Of a DNA stretch of 64,000 nt, positions 33,368-43,472 are shown in pieces; within the stretch, counting starts at the first letter, position 1; each line of letters starts with the position of its first letter. Both the position numbers and the translations under genes were made by a program. Source of the stretch: Njordibacter sp905182035 (lineage in GTDB: Bacteria > Pseudomonadota > Gammaproteobacteria > Pseudomonadales > Balneatricaceae); the NCBI RefSeq assembly GCF_047730075.1, contig NZ_CP159831.1, forward strand, positions 2,542,001 through 2,606,000. Reading direction: 5' to 3'. The notes under the pieces are model-generated. The model made no database searches. It saw only the letters and a list, made by a program, of their open reading frames with translations, and had not been told where the DNA came from.

Positions 33368-36286
33368 TTAAGAGCACATCATAGTCGCCCATATAGCCTT
33401 TACTTTTTGACGCTGTTCACGCAAATCATCAGTAGACACTTCACCAGCTTGATTCTGCAAAGTAAGGCGATGTTCAACAGCTCTCATAGTCTGGTAGGCC
33501 TCACGTAAATCATGGGCTTGAGACACTGTCAGAATTCCCTGTATTTCAAAACCTTCCAAAATACGAATGTTGTCAGTGTAGGTAAGTAATTTTTGACATC
33601 TATGGGCGTGAGCAAGCACACCATACTGGACCATGAATTCAATATCGACGATACCGCCCTCATCATGCTTAAGGTGAAATTGCGTAGTCAACCCATCTGC
33701 ATCGGGTTTACTGGCCAGCTGTTGACGCATTTTTTCTCGCATATCAATAACTTCTTGTTTTAAATCGGCTTGCTGTCTAACTTGGCATAACACTTGTTTA
33801 CGGACTTCTATAAAGTCCGTAGACAGTTTGTTGCTGCCAGCAATTGGCCGAGCCCGTACTAGGGCCTGGTGCTCCCATGTCCAAGCCTCGTATAATTGGT
33901 ATTGGGTAAAAGCGGCCAAAGTGGAGACCAATAAACCTTTAGCACCGTCTGGCCTCAGTCGCATATCCACTTCAAACAGCTGTCCTGCAGCAGTGACGGT
34001 ATTTAAATAGTTGATGATACGTTGGCCGAGGCGAGTAAAAAACACACTGTTGGCTACAGGTTTGCGCCCGTCAGTTTCAGTTTGAGAAGGCATATCATAA
34101 ATAAACACCAAATCTAAATCCGAACCATAGCTGAGTTCCCAGCCGCCTACTTTGCCGTAGCCCACGACAATAAAGTCGTCACTAATCCCTTGTTCATTTT
34201 GTGGGTTGCCGTGACGATCACTGAGCTCTCGCCATGCTAAATGTTTTACCTGTTCAACCACTGCTTCGGCTACATACGTCAGTTGATCACTGACCTTCAT
34301 TAGCGGCAAACGGCCAGTCACTTCTTGAGCTGCAACGCGCAATAAATGGGCATGTTTAAAGTGCCTAAGGGCTTCCATTAATTGTTCGGTATCATCTTCT
34401 GGTAGGCGTAAGAGGTTTTGCTCTAGCTCTTGCTTTAGTTCGATCGCATCCGGCACATTGAACAAGCTATTGACGTCCAACAACTCGTCAAGCAACGAGG
34501 GCTGACGAGCAAGAAAATCTGCAAACCATGAGCTGGCAGCACAAAGCTCAACCAACAACCTTAAGGCTGCTGGGTTTTCTAGCAGTAAAACCAAATACAC
34601 AGACCGCCTTAAAACAGCTTCAATAAGCACCAGCACACGGGATAAAGTGAGTGCTGGGTCGACTTGTTGCGCCGCTATTTGTAAAATTTGAGGCATTAAT
34701 TGAGCTAAGCGCTCTTGCGCTACTGGCTGCATCGTTTGCGCTGGGCGACTTTGGTGCAACGCCCAAAGATGTTGCAGAATATGGCTGGCATCGGCAAACC
34801 CAGCTTGGGTTAATATATCCTGCCATTCAGGTAGTAATGTAAGCTGGTCAGTTTGCCGAGCACTGTGGGATATTTCGGCCCACAATTGACTTAATTGATG
34901 ATCTAGTCCTTGGTGCTCGTTATTGTCCTTTAAAGCCACCACCAGTTCAAACTGTTGATGAATGAAATCTCTAGCGGTATTAATCTGCGTTTGCAAACTG
35001 TGCCAAGAAGAAAACTCTAGAGCAAAAGCCAGCCTTGCTTGTTCGGCCTCTTGGCTGGGTAAGTCTTGCGTTTGGTTATCATGTACCGCCTGCAAGGCAT
35101 GCTCGACATCACGCAAAAACCAATAGTATTTACGCAACCTTTCTACATCAGCTAGTGCTAAACCTGCCGTCTCTGGCAACAGGTTTAACACCACCATTAA
35201 ACTGCTCGTTCGTAAACGAATATCCCGGCCACCTCGAATTAATTGGAATGCTTGGGCAATAAATTCCACTTCACGGATACCACCAGTGCCCAATTTAACG
35301 TTTTGCTGTAAACCGCGGCGGCGAACTTCACTAGCAATCATTTGCTTGAGGCTGCGCAAGGATTCAATAGCACTAAAATCTAAGTACCTTCGGTATATGA
35401 ATGGACGTAATAGCTCCAACAGCTGCCTACCTTGGGCCTGATTTCCAGCTACAATCCGGGCTTTAATAAACGCATATCTTTCCCATTCACGCCCTTGCTG
35501 TTGATAATAGATTTCCATGGCATCAAAACTCAAAGACAAGGCTCCACTCTTACCATAAGGCCTTAGACGCATATCTACCCGAAACACAAAACCATCGGCA
35601 GTCACCACATCAATGGCCTGAATTAAGCGCTGCCCTAGACGAATGAAAAACTGTTGATTATCCAAGCTGCGCCGGCCACCTTGGGTTTCACCACCAGCAG
35701 GAAAACTAAATATGAGGTCTATGTCAGACGATAAATTGAGCTCCCTACCACCGAGTTTACCCATGCCTAACACCACTAATTCCTGCGGCTTTCCGTCATG
35801 GCTAGTGGGTTGGCCCCATTGCTTAACACAGTCGTTATGCAACCACTTCAAGGCCTCGTCCACACAAACGTCTGCTAGGTTAGATAGCTCTTCTACTAAT
35901 TGCTGACTCGTACCCAAACAACAGCGATTACGCCAAATCAAGCGCACTTGATGGGCTTTTCTAAACTGTCTCAAGCACTGGTGGAGATCCGTTTCGCTAG
36001 CGACCTTAACCATAGTTTCAGCTAACAGAACCTGCAATTGATCTTTCAAAAAAGCTGCCGTGAGGAAGTCGTGGTCTAGTAAATGTGGGTTAAGCAAAAA
36101 AAGCTGTACTGAAAATGGGCTTGCAGCAATGACATTAATAAGTTGTAGTTGTGTGTCAGCGCGTTGCCATTGGGCATCGTTAGCTTGCTCCATAAGCGCT
36201 GCAAAGCGCTGCAGGACTTCGTCTTGCAGCGCGTCTGGTAGGGCGTCAATTACGTGTTGATTTTCGGGCGCCACAACAATCGCCAT
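33368..36286 (-). CDS. glnE: Bifunctional glutamine synthetase adenylyltransferase/deadenylase
   Basis: 972 residues from the ATG at 36286, which has GGAGG seven bases upstream; ATG codons at 36292 and 36301 are too close to or upstream of that site. Two nucleotidyltransferase domains are seen: the N-terminal deadenylase with LGMGKLGGRELNLSSDIDLIF (about residue 170) and the C-terminal adenylyltransferase with GYGKVGGWELSYGSDLDLVFIYD (about 690). A PII-responsive linker lies between. It controls glutamine synthetase by reversible AMP addition. It diverges from an orphan histidine kinase. Confidence 0.95.
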   Translation of the reverse strand: MAIVVAPENQHVIDALPDALQDEVLQRFAALMEQANDAQWQRADTQLQLINVIAASPFSVQLFLLNPHLLDHDFLTAAFLKDQLQVLLAETMVKVASETDLHQCLRQFRKAHQVRLIWRNRCCLGTSQQLVEELSNLADVCVDEALKWLHNDCVKQWGQPTSHDGKPQELVVLGMGKLGGRELNLSSDIDLIFSFPAGGETQGGRRSLDNQQFFIRLGQRLIQAIDVVTADGFVFRVDMRLRPYGKSGALSLSFDAMEIYYQQQGREWERYAFIKARIVAGNQAQGRQLLELLRPFIYRRYLDFSAIESLRSLKQMIASEVRRRGLQQNVKLGTGGIREVEFIAQAFQLIRGGRDIRLRTSSLMVVLNLLPETAGLALADVERLRKYYWFLRDVEHALQAVHDNQTQDLPSQEAEQARLAFALEFSSWHSLQTQINTARDFIHQQFELVVALKDNNEHQGLDHQLSQLWAEISHSARQTDQLTLLPEWQDILTQAGFADASHILQHLWALHQSRPAQTMQPVAQERLAQLMPQILQIAAQQVDPALTLSRVLVLIEAVLRRSVYLVLLLENPAALRLLVELCAASSWFADFLARQPSLLDELLDVNSLFNVPDAIELKQELEQNLLRLPEDDTEQLMEALRHFKHAHLLRVAAQEVTGRLPLMKVSDQLTYVAEAVVEQVKHLAWRELSDRHGNPQNEQGISDDFIVVGYGKVGGWELSYGSDLDLVFIYDMPSQTETDGRKPVANSVFFTRLGQRIINYLNTVTAAGQLFEVDMRLRPDGAKGLLVSTLAAFTQYQLYEAWTWEHQALVRARPIAGSNKLSTDFIEVRKQVLCQVRQQADLKQEVIDMREKMRQQLASKPDADGLTTQFHLKHDEGGIVDIEFMVQYGVLAHAHRCQKLLTYTDNIRILEGFEIQGILTVSQAHDLREAYQTMRAVEHRLTLQNQAGEVSTDDLREQRQKVKAIWATMMCS

Positions 36287-36465
36287 AAACATTCCTCCCA
36301 AAAATAATCTTCACGGGGCCAAAAACAAGTAAGTAATCGTAGCCTAGGGTGGTTAAAGTGTCATTAGGGTTACACAGAAAACCTAGACCCTAACGGAAAA
36401 ATTCACTTATAATCAAGTTATACATTATTTTTGTGCCATTAATTCGCCTGTAACTAAAGTACGCC

Positions 36466-37746
36466 ATGACAGAATTACACAATCAAATGACCGACGTGAC
36501 CGCCCCTAAAGATGCAGATGTGTCACAGTTACAAGCAGACCTTAAGGATGCGAATGATATTGCATTTATGGCTTTGCGTGCTAATGGTGAGCTTGGTGTA
36601 GTCATTAATTTTCTTGAAAACAGCTTTTCGTGCAAAGATCATGTTGCGGTAGGTCAGCTGATATTCAAAGCTATGCGTGCGTTTGGTCTATCGTCTGCAT
36701 TACAGCTTAGGGTTGAATCTGGCACGATCAATATTTGTGACCAAGAATTTAATGGCCAAGAACAAGAGTTTCAGTTCCTCAGTCGATTAAAGGACAAAGG
36801 TCGCTTATTTGACTTTGGCGAACACACTATTATTAACTATGAGCACATCAGCTTACTTGTTCGCAATATGCCCCTGGATCAACCGGATCGACACGGCCGC
36901 GTCAAAGATAACGCAGCAGTATTGCTCAATGGTGCAGAAGCCCGCATAAAAGCCATTGAATCAGATGCTAAGGCCGGTCGTTTTAAATCTGAATTTTTGG
37001 CTAATATGTCACACGAATTACGCACACCAATGCACGCTATCTTAAGCTTTTCCAACATGGGCCATTCGCGCTTGCACAAAGTCGAACTGGAAAAGCTTGG
37101 CCATTATTTTGACCGAATTCGGGGGGGTGGTAATCGTTTACTACGGTTGTTAAATGACTTGTTGAACTTGTCTAAATTGGAATCTGGCAAGATGGAATTC
37201 CTCATGCAGCAGGGCAACCTAGTAGATATTATTAAACGCGCAACTGAAGAGGTAGAAACGCTCATTACCGATCGTGAATTAACAGTTGTTATCGAAGCCA
37301 CAGACCTCAACACTATCACTTATTTTGATAAAGAAAAAATTCTTCAAGTGCTTATTAATTTACTTTCTAACGCTATAAAATTTACCCCAATTGGTAAGCA
37401 AATTACTATTTTCTTTGACCCGCATATTAGTGCTCAACCCAATGTACAGCATGCCGAAACGGATTTGTTGACTGTCGTGGTTGATGACCAAGGCTTAGGA
37501 ATTCCTCAAGAAGAGGAAACCACCATATTTGACAAGTTTATTCAGAGTAGTAAAACCAATACTGGAGCTGGTGGTACTGGCTTAGGTTTATCCATCGTAA
37601 AGGAAATTATTAACGCTCATAATGGTTACATCGCAGCTACTGGCAACCCTGATGGCGGCGCCCGTTTTCGCTTTAGTTTACCCATCATTACCCATCTAGA
37701 TGAGGAAATTAAAGCTGAGCAAGTACCTGAGGTAGACTTTTTCTAA
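36466..37746 (+). CDS. Orphan cytoplasmic sensor histidine kinase
   Basis: 426 residues without membrane segments. Residues 1-175 are an unrecognised sensor region with GAF-like features and a short coiled coil (VSQLQADLKDAND). Then come a HisKA dimer with the phospho-His in FLANMSHELRTPMHAI, and an HATPase domain with N box LINLLSNAIKFT and G boxes DDQGLGIPQ and GGTGLGLSIV. There is no receiver domain and no adjacent response regulator. The neighbour upstream is the divergent glnE, so a link to nitrogen or energy sensing is possible but unproven. An acidic tail ends in EVDFF. Confidence 0.85.
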   Translation: MTELHNQMTDVTAPKDADVSQLQADLKDANDIAFMALRANGELGVVINFLENSFSCKDHVAVGQLIFKAMRAFGLSSALQLRVESGTINICDQEFNGQEQEFQFLSRLKDKGRLFDFGEHTIINYEHISLLVRNMPLDQPDRHGRVKDNAAVLLNGAEARIKAIESDAKAGRFKSEFLANMSHELRTPMHAILSFSNMGHSRLHKVELEKLGHYFDRIRGGGNRLLRLLNDLLNLSKLESGKMEFLMQQGNLVDIIKRATEEVETLITDRELTVVIEATDLNTITYFDKEKILQVLINLLSNAIKFTPIGKQITIFFDPHISAQPNVQHAETDLLTVVVDDQGLGIPQEEETTIFDKFIQSSKTNTGAGGTGLGLSIVKEIINAHNGYIAATGNPDGGARFRFSLPIITHLDEEIKAEQVPEVDFF

Positions 37747-37830
37747 ATAAGTCCTCTTTGTGTGATTGACAGAAGGGCCGCAGCGCGGCTTAATAGTACC
37801 TGTCTCAACCCATAACTATAGGTAATTAAA

Positions 37831-39159
37831 GTGATCGAAACCAATCAGCAATATGTGAACTGGTTCCGTCACTCTGCACCTTACATCAATGCTCACCGTG
37901 GTCGTACTTTTGTCATTTATTTACCTGGCGAAGCCTTGGCCCATGATAACTTTGCCCATACCATTCACGACATTAACCTCCTCAATAGCTTAGGTGTCAA
38001 GCTGGTTTTAGTGCATGGCAGCCGCCCACAAATCCAAAAGGCTTGTGGCGAGGCAGCTATGGAGAGCCAGTTCCATAACGGCTTACGCATTACCGATTTA
38101 GATCAGCTGGCTTTAGTGCAGGCCACAGTTGGCCGCCAAGCAATGCAACTAGAGGCGCGTTTTTCTATGGGTTTGGCAAATTCACCCATGCAGGGCTCTC
38201 GCATTCGCACTAGCCGTGGTAATTTTATCACTGCTCGCCCCATTGGCGTAAAAAATGGGGTTGATTTTGCCTACACTGGTGAAGTTAGAAGGGTCGATTC
38301 AGAAGCCATTGGTAAACAGCTTAATGATGGCAACCTTGTGCTCATATCCTGTTTAGGTTACTCCCCTACAGGTGAAACCTTTAACCTAGCTGCAGCCCAA
38401 GTTGCAGGCCGTGTGGCTGCCAGTTTACAAGCTGACAAACTTATTGTTTTTGGCGCCGACAAGGGCATCAGTAACTCTCGCGGCGAGCAGGTTGTTGAGT
38501 TACTCACCCGGGCTGGCCACCGTTTAGTCCACCAACATCAAAGCAGTGGTGATAGTTGGACTGATTTATCCATGCATATTGACGTGTTGTCCAAAGCGTG
38601 TGATGCAGGGGTGGCACGGGGCCACTTATTAAGCTACCAAGAAGACGGTGCCTTGCTCAGTGAGCTCTTTAGCCGTGACGGGTCAGGCACCATGGTCATC
38701 AAAGAAAGCTACGAACAAGTTCGTAATGCCTGTATTGATGATGTGGGTGGCATTTTGCAACTGATTCGCCCACTAGAAGACGATGGGGTCTTAGTACGCC
38801 GCTCCCGTGAATTACTAGAGTCCGAAATTCATTATTTTAGCGTGATCGAGCGAGATGGTGCTACTATTGGCTGTGCCGCCCTATACCCTTTCGATGATGC
38901 ACGCCAAGGAGAGCTCGCCTGCATGGCTATCGACTCCAACTATCGTGGCGGTGACCGAGGCCAAGTGTTATTACGCCACATAGAAAAGCAGTCTAGCCAC
39001 ATGGGGCTACAAACCCTTTTTGTACTTACCACCGCTTCCTCACACTGGTTTATAGAAAATGGTTTTGTTGCAGCCGACTTAGCCGAACTACCTACCAGCA
39101 GGCAGTCGTTATACAACTTTCAACGCAGTTCAAAAGTCTTTAGCAAAGAATTGCTCTAA
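37831..39159 (+). CDS. argA: N-acetylglutamate synthase
   Basis: 442 residues from a GTG at 37831. The N-terminal amino-acid-kinase-like domain begins VNWFRHSAPYINAHRGRTFVIYLPG and contains VLVHGSRPQI. The C-terminal GNAT domain has IERDGATIGCAALYPF and the acetyl-CoA loop YRGGDRGQVLL. The layout and size match ArgA (443 in Escherichia coli), the first step of arginine synthesis, normally feedback-inhibited by arginine. The next gene, ilvD, is a pseudogene. Confidence 0.95.
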   Translation: MIETNQQYVNWFRHSAPYINAHRGRTFVIYLPGEALAHDNFAHTIHDINLLNSLGVKLVLVHGSRPQIQKACGEAAMESQFHNGLRITDLDQLALVQATVGRQAMQLEARFSMGLANSPMQGSRIRTSRGNFITARPIGVKNGVDFAYTGEVRRVDSEAIGKQLNDGNLVLISCLGYSPTGETFNLAAAQVAGRVAASLQADKLIVFGADKGISNSRGEQVVELLTRAGHRLVHQHQSSGDSWTDLSMHIDVLSKACDAGVARGHLLSYQEDGALLSELFSRDGSGTMVIKESYEQVRNACIDDVGGILQLIRPLEDDGVLVRRSRELLESEIHYFSVIERDGATIGCAALYPFDDARQGELACMAIDSNYRGGDRGQVLLRHIEKQSSHMGLQTLFVLTTASSHWFIENGFVAADLAELPTSRQSLYNFQRSSKVFSKELL

Positions 39160-39195
39160 CCACTTTAACAACATTTATTATTAGGCACCTATCCC

Positions 39196-40443
39196 ATGCC
39201 CATTTATCGTTCTAAAACCTCTACCTCTGGCCGCAACATGGCAGGTGCAGGTGCTTTATGGCGTGCTACCGGTATGACCGACTCTGATTTTCAAAAGCCC
39301 ATTATGGCTGTGTGTAACTCATTGATCCAATTTATTCCAGGTCACGTACACCTTAAAAACATGGGTCAATTGGTCGCACGAGAGATTGATAAAGCCGGTG
39401 GCGTTGCAAAAGAGTTCAATACTATTGCTGTGGACGATGGTATCGCCATGGGCCATGACGGCATGCTTTATTCCTTACCATAACGGGACATCATTGCCGA
39501 CTCCGTTGAGTACATGGTAAACGCCCATTGTGCTGATGCCATGGTGTGTATTTCTAACTGTGACAAAATCACTCCAGGAATGTTCATGGCCGCTATGCGC
39601 CTCAACATTCCGTGCGTTTTTTTCTGGCGGACCCATGGAAGCAGGTAAAACTAAGCTAGAAGACCGCAAAGAGCTGTTCTTAGAAGCAGGCCGGACCGCA
39701 GTGAAACTATGTAAGCGTTATTATGAAAATGATGATGAGAGTGCTCTGCCGCGCAACATTGCTAGTTTCAAGGCCTTTGAAAACGCTATGACTTTAGACA
39801 TTGCTATGGGTGGTTCAACTAATACCATATTACACTTATTGGCTGCAGCCCAAGAGGGTGAGATTGATTTTGATATGGCCAACATTGATGAACTATCTCG
39901 TAAAATTCCACGGTTATGTAAGGTTGCACCCAGTACGCCAAAGTACCACATGGCGACGTCCATCGCGCTGGTGGGGTTTTCGCTATTCTGGACGAACTCA
40001 ATCGTGCCGATTTACTTCACGCAGAATTACCCACAGTACATAGCCCAACCATGGCAGACGCGTTGGCCAAATGGGACATTACAGTGACCGATGACGCTGC
40101 TGTTAAAAAACTCTCCCAAGCAGGTGTTGATGAGAGCTTCTGGTTGTTTGAAGGCCCGGCTTATATTTGTGAAAGCCAAGACCAAGCTGTAGCGGATATA
40201 TTGGGCAATAAAGTGAAAGAAGGTGACCAGACTCGGATCGATATTCCTAATCGCAGCATTGATGTGTTGCTGAGCGATAGTGAACTTGAACAGCGCCGCC
40301 AAAGGATGAATGCTAAGGGTAAGCAAGGCTGGGTGCCCACGGCTGATCACCCACAAAAGGTTAGCTCTGCTCTTAAGTTTTATGCTAAGACAGTCACCAG
40401 CGCAGATAAAGGCGCAGTCCGAGACATTAGTCTGCTGGATTAA
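39196..40443 (+). pseudogene. ilvD: Dihydroxy-acid dehydratase, decayed
   Basis: Reads as IlvD from MPIYRSKTSTSGRNMAGAGAL to the normal C-terminus SADKGAVRDISLLD, but with many lesions. A TAA stop is at 39481-39483 (expected ...LYSLPSRDIIADS). There is a +1 shift at a run of seven T at 39617-39623, and a compensating shift at about 39953 (KYHM|DVHRAGGV). Three internal deletions are apparent: after AGKTKL (about 39655), at LSQAGV|DESF (about 40124) and at KEGD|QTRIDIPN (about 40222). The remaining 1.25 kb compares with about 1.85 kb for the family. The first deletion removes the CPTCGSC cluster ligands, so no activity is possible. The enzyme makes the 2-keto acids of isoleucine and valine synthesis. 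Confidence 0.93.
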
Positions 40444-40481
40444 ACCCCAACCACGTCATTATAAAAAATGTAATGGCGTGG

Positions 40482-40985
40482 TTAACTCCGCTCTAACACT
40501 AGGTAGCTGAAATCAAACGGATTAGGCTCTTTTGCTGCAATGTCTTCACGAGCGATCTCATGCCACGATTGAGCATCTAAAGCAGGAAAATAAGCATCCC
40601 CCTCAAAGTGGTGATGCACCCGCGTTAGGTAAACACGATCTGCTAAATCTAATGATTCTGCATAAATTTGTGCACCACCGATAATCATCACTTCTTCGGC
40701 GCCATTAATCAGGTTGATACTCTCACCTAATATAATCGCTTCATCAAGGCTCGATACCAATTTAATACCCTCAGCAGGGTAGTCCTTTTGGCGACTAATA
40801 ACGATATTGTCTCGCCCAGGCAAGGGTTTACCAATAGATTCAAACGTCTTACGCCCCATGATGACGGGCTTGCCTAAGGTCATGGCTTTAAAATACTGCA
40901 GGTCACCGGGTAAATACCAAGGTAATTGATTGTTGCGTCCTATGACATTATTTTCAGAAGCGGCAACAATTAAGGCGATACTCAT
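40482..40985 (-). CDS. folA: Dihydrofolate reductase
   Basis: 167 residues. IALIVAASENNVIGRNNQLPWYLPGDLQYFKAMT carries the catalytic acidic residue (D at PGDLQ) and the LPW loop; VIMGRKTFESIGKPLPGR and IGGAQIYAESL form the NADPH site. It reduces dihydrofolate for one-carbon metabolism. It overlaps thyA by four bases (ATGA), so the pair is cotranscribed and forms the dTMP cycle. It ends 39 bp from the convergent ilvD pseudogene. Confidence 0.96.
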   Translation of the reverse strand: MSIALIVAASENNVIGRNNQLPWYLPGDLQYFKAMTLGKPVIMGRKTFESIGKPLPGRDNIVISRQKDYPAEGIKLVSSLDEAIILGESINLINGAEEVMIIGGAQIYAESLDLADRVYLTRVHHHFEGDAYFPALDAQSWHEIAREDIAAKEPNPFDFSYLVLERS

Positions 40986-41776
40986 ACGGCAACAGCCCCT
41001 TTAATGTGCGGGTGGGCCTGATAATCAAGCAATTCAAAGTCATCAAACTTAAATCCTAAAATATCAGTTACCTTGGGGTTAATGTGCATTTGCGGCAATA
41101 CCATGGTGTCACGGGACAACTGTAAATCAACTTGTTCCAAATGATTAGAGTAGAGGTGTGCGTCACCTAGTGTATGGACAAAATCCCCAACCTCTAAGTC
41201 ACAAACTTGAGCGACCATCATCGTCAATAAAGCGTAGCTAGCAATATTAAACGGCACGCCTAAGAAGATATCTGCACTGCGCTGATACAACTGACAGGAC
41301 AACTTGCCATTGGCTACGTAAAACTGAAACATCATGTGGCATGGAGGCAAAGCCATACGCTCTACATCACCAACATTCCACGCACTCACAATTAAGCGCC
41401 GCGAGTCTGGATTGCTTTTTATCTGACTGATGAGCTGGCCAATTTGATCTATATGGCCACCATCTGGCTTTGGCCATGAGCGCCACTGAGATCCATACAC
41501 AGGGCCCAAATCACCATTTTCATCGGCCCATTCATCCCAGATACGAACCCCATTGTCTGTTAAATATTGGATGTTTGTAGAGCCTTGCAAGAACCATAAC
41601 AACTCATGAATGATAGACTTGAGGTGTAACTTTTTAGTGGTCAGAACAGGGAAGCCTTGGCGCAAATCAAAGCGCATCTGGTAGCCAAACACACTCAGAG
41701 TGCCAGTACCAGTCCGGTCTTCCTTCAAAGCACCGGTATCGCGCACATGACGCATGAGTTGGAGATACTGTTGCAT
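40982..41776 (-). CDS. thyA: Thymidylate synthase
   Basis: 264 residues, the exact size of the Escherichia coli enzyme. DRTGTGTLSVFGYQMRFDL and the catalytic cysteine C146 in ALPPCHMMFQFYV are conserved, as are RRLIVSAWNV and QRSADIFLGVPFNI. It converts dUMP to dTMP using methylene-tetrahydrofolate, producing the dihydrofolate that the downstream folA product recycles. It lies 37 bp downstream of lgt. Confidence 0.97.
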   Translation of the reverse strand: MQQYLQLMRHVRDTGALKEDRTGTGTLSVFGYQMRFDLRQGFPVLTTKKLHLKSIIHELLWFLQGSTNIQYLTDNGVRIWDEWADENGDLGPVYGSQWRSWPKPDGGHIDQIGQLISQIKSNPDSRRLIVSAWNVGDVERMALPPCHMMFQFYVANGKLSCQLYQRSADIFLGVPFNIASYALLTMMVAQVCDLEVGDFVHTLGDAHLYSNHLEQVDLQLSRDTMVLPQMHINPKVTDILGFKFDDFELLDYQAHPHIKGAVAV

Positions 41777-41813
41777 ATAAAGAGACCATACAAAAAATAA
41801 AAGAGGATGTATT

Positions 41814-42590
41814 TTAACCTTTAATCGAGGTCTTGCGTACTAATAAATACACCCCTAGAGCAATCATTGGCAAAGACAATAACTGCCCTTGAGTCATCCA
41901 ATCGAAGGCCACATAGTTTAAATGGGCATCTGGCTGACGAGCAAACTCAACCACAAATCTCTGTAAGCCATAACCTACCAAAAATAGACCTGAAACACGA
42001 AAGGCTGCTCTAGGCTTTGCTGAATAGATCCACACCAAGGCGAACAGCAGCACCCCTTCCAGCACCATTTGGTAGAGCTGAGAAGGATGTCTTGCTAATG
42101 CGTCTACGTGGGGGAATACCATACCCCATGGCAAGTCCGTAGGACGGCCCCAAAGCTCACCACCAATAAAGTTACCTAAGCGCCCTGCACCTAGACCAAT
42201 AGGCCCAATTGGAGTCACAAAATCTAATACCTGATGAAATTCAAACTGATGTTTGCGAGCAAACCATATCACCCCAGCAATAAGCCCTAGTAAACCTCCA
42301 TGAAAAGACATACCACCTTCCCACACTCTTAACAATATACTGGGCTGTGCTACAAAAGCTTCAAATTGATAGAAAAAAATGTAGCCTATCCGCCCACCCA
42401 GTACCACTCCAATGGCACCAAGGAATATCAAGTCGCTCACCTGCTCTTTAGTGAATCCGGCTGCCTCTGCACGGCGATTACCCAGCCATAAAGCAGATCC
42501 AAAGGCAAATAAATACATCAGCCCATACCAGTGAATAGCCAAGGGGCCTAACTGTATAGCAACCGGGTCAATATTAGGAAAAGTAAGCAT
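41814..42590 (-). CDS. lgt: Prolipoprotein diacylglyceryl transferase
   Basis: 258 residues from the ATG at 42590 (MLTFPNIDPVAIQLG), chosen for AAGGAT seven bases upstream and the family N-terminus; the longer frame to 42650 overlaps the upstream transporter gene. Seven membrane helices are likely. The Lgt signature GRLGNFIGGELWG is present with IHWYGLMYLFAF. It attaches diacylglycerol to the lipobox cysteine of prolipoproteins. The order tauE-lgt-thyA is also known from Pseudomonas. Confidence 0.96.
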   Translation of the reverse strand: MLTFPNIDPVAIQLGPLAIHWYGLMYLFAFGSALWLGNRRAEAAGFTKEQVSDLIFLGAIGVVLGGRIGYIFFYQFEAFVAQPSILLRVWEGGMSFHGGLLGLIAGVIWFARKHQFEFHQVLDFVTPIGPIGLGAGRLGNFIGGELWGRPTDLPWGMVFPHVDALARHPSQLYQMVLEGVLLFALVWIYSAKPRAAFRVSGLFLVGYGLQRFVVEFARQPDAHLNYVAFDWMTQGQLLSLPMIALGVYLLVRKTSIKG

Positions 42591-42598
42591 AGTTATCC

Positions 42599-43393
42599 TT
42601 AAAACCAAACACTTGTTAACATTCGCAAACCCATTAAGAGTAACATCCATGCAAACATACGACTGAGCATTTGTGGTGATAGACGATGTGCAATTTTAGA
42701 ACCGTAGGCAGCTGCAACAACACTGGTGGAGACGATACCAAGCAATGCAGGCAAATAGATGTAGCCAACACTGTATGACGGCAACATAGGATTACCCCAG
42801 CCTAAGGTGGCATTAGACACAGCACCAGCAATGGCAATAGCAAAACCGCAAGCGCTGGCTGTGGCCACAGCCTTCTGAATGACTAACCTACGATTAGATA
42901 ACCATGTCACTAAAAAGTTGCCACCACCAATGCCAAACAGGGCTGAAACCCAACCAATCATAGCCCCAGCAACCCCTAAGCCAATGATTCCTGGCAAGCG
43001 CAATTTACCAGCGTCAAGTTGCAAGAACATCATTCTTAAGCTCAAGAAAATGGCAAAAGCACCAAAAGTAGCTTGTAGATAAGTGGCAGGGATAGCAAGG
43101 GCTGTATTGACACCAATAATGGATCCGCCAAACATTCCCACGGCAATTGGCTTAACTAAATGCCACTCAATGGCACGTTTTTTTTGGTGGGTGCGAATAG
43201 CACCTAAAGAAGTAAATATAATGTTGGCTAGGGAGGTTGCAATAGCCATGTAGAATACTATTTCGGGGTTAATCCCCTGCAGATTAAATGCCAACACCAA
43301 AGCTGGCACCACAATAATACCGCCGCCAATGCCGAATAGCCCCGCTAATATTCCAGCGATTGCGCCAAGGGCCATATAAGCAACAAAAATCAT
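42599..43393 (-). CDS. TauE/SafE family transporter
   Basis: 264 residues with about eight membrane helices. Two repeated motifs, GLFGIGGGIIVVPAL near the N-terminus and ALFGIGGGNFLVTWL in the second half, are the hallmark of TauE/SafE (DUF81) proteins, which export sulfite, sulfoacetate or other small organosulfur anions. The substrate is unknown. It is eight bases upstream of lgt, probably in one transcript. Confidence 0.88.
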   Translation of the reverse strand: MIFVAYMALGAIAGILAGLFGIGGGIIVVPALVLAFNLQGINPEIVFYMAIATSLANIIFTSLGAIRTHQKKRAIEWHLVKPIAVGMFGGSIIGVNTALAIPATYLQATFGAFAIFLSLRMMFLQLDAGKLRLPGIIGLGVAGAMIGWVSALFGIGGGNFLVTWLSNRRLVIQKAVATASACGFAIAIAGAVSNATLGWGNPMLPSYSVGYIYLPALLGIVSTSVVAAAYGSKIAHRLSPQMLSRMFAWMLLLMGLRMLTSVWF

Positions 43394-43472
43394 GCGTTCA
43401 CATCTAGGTAAGAAAGAGGCTATTATCTACGCTCCACTCCTTAAGCGCAAAGTTTAGGATAACTAATCAGCC

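Noticed and set aside
39481..39626. Stop codon and frameshift in ilvD considered as recoding (programmed frameshift or stop readthrough).
   Set aside because: Three further deletions remove cluster ligands and about a third of the protein, so the gene cannot be rescued by recoding.
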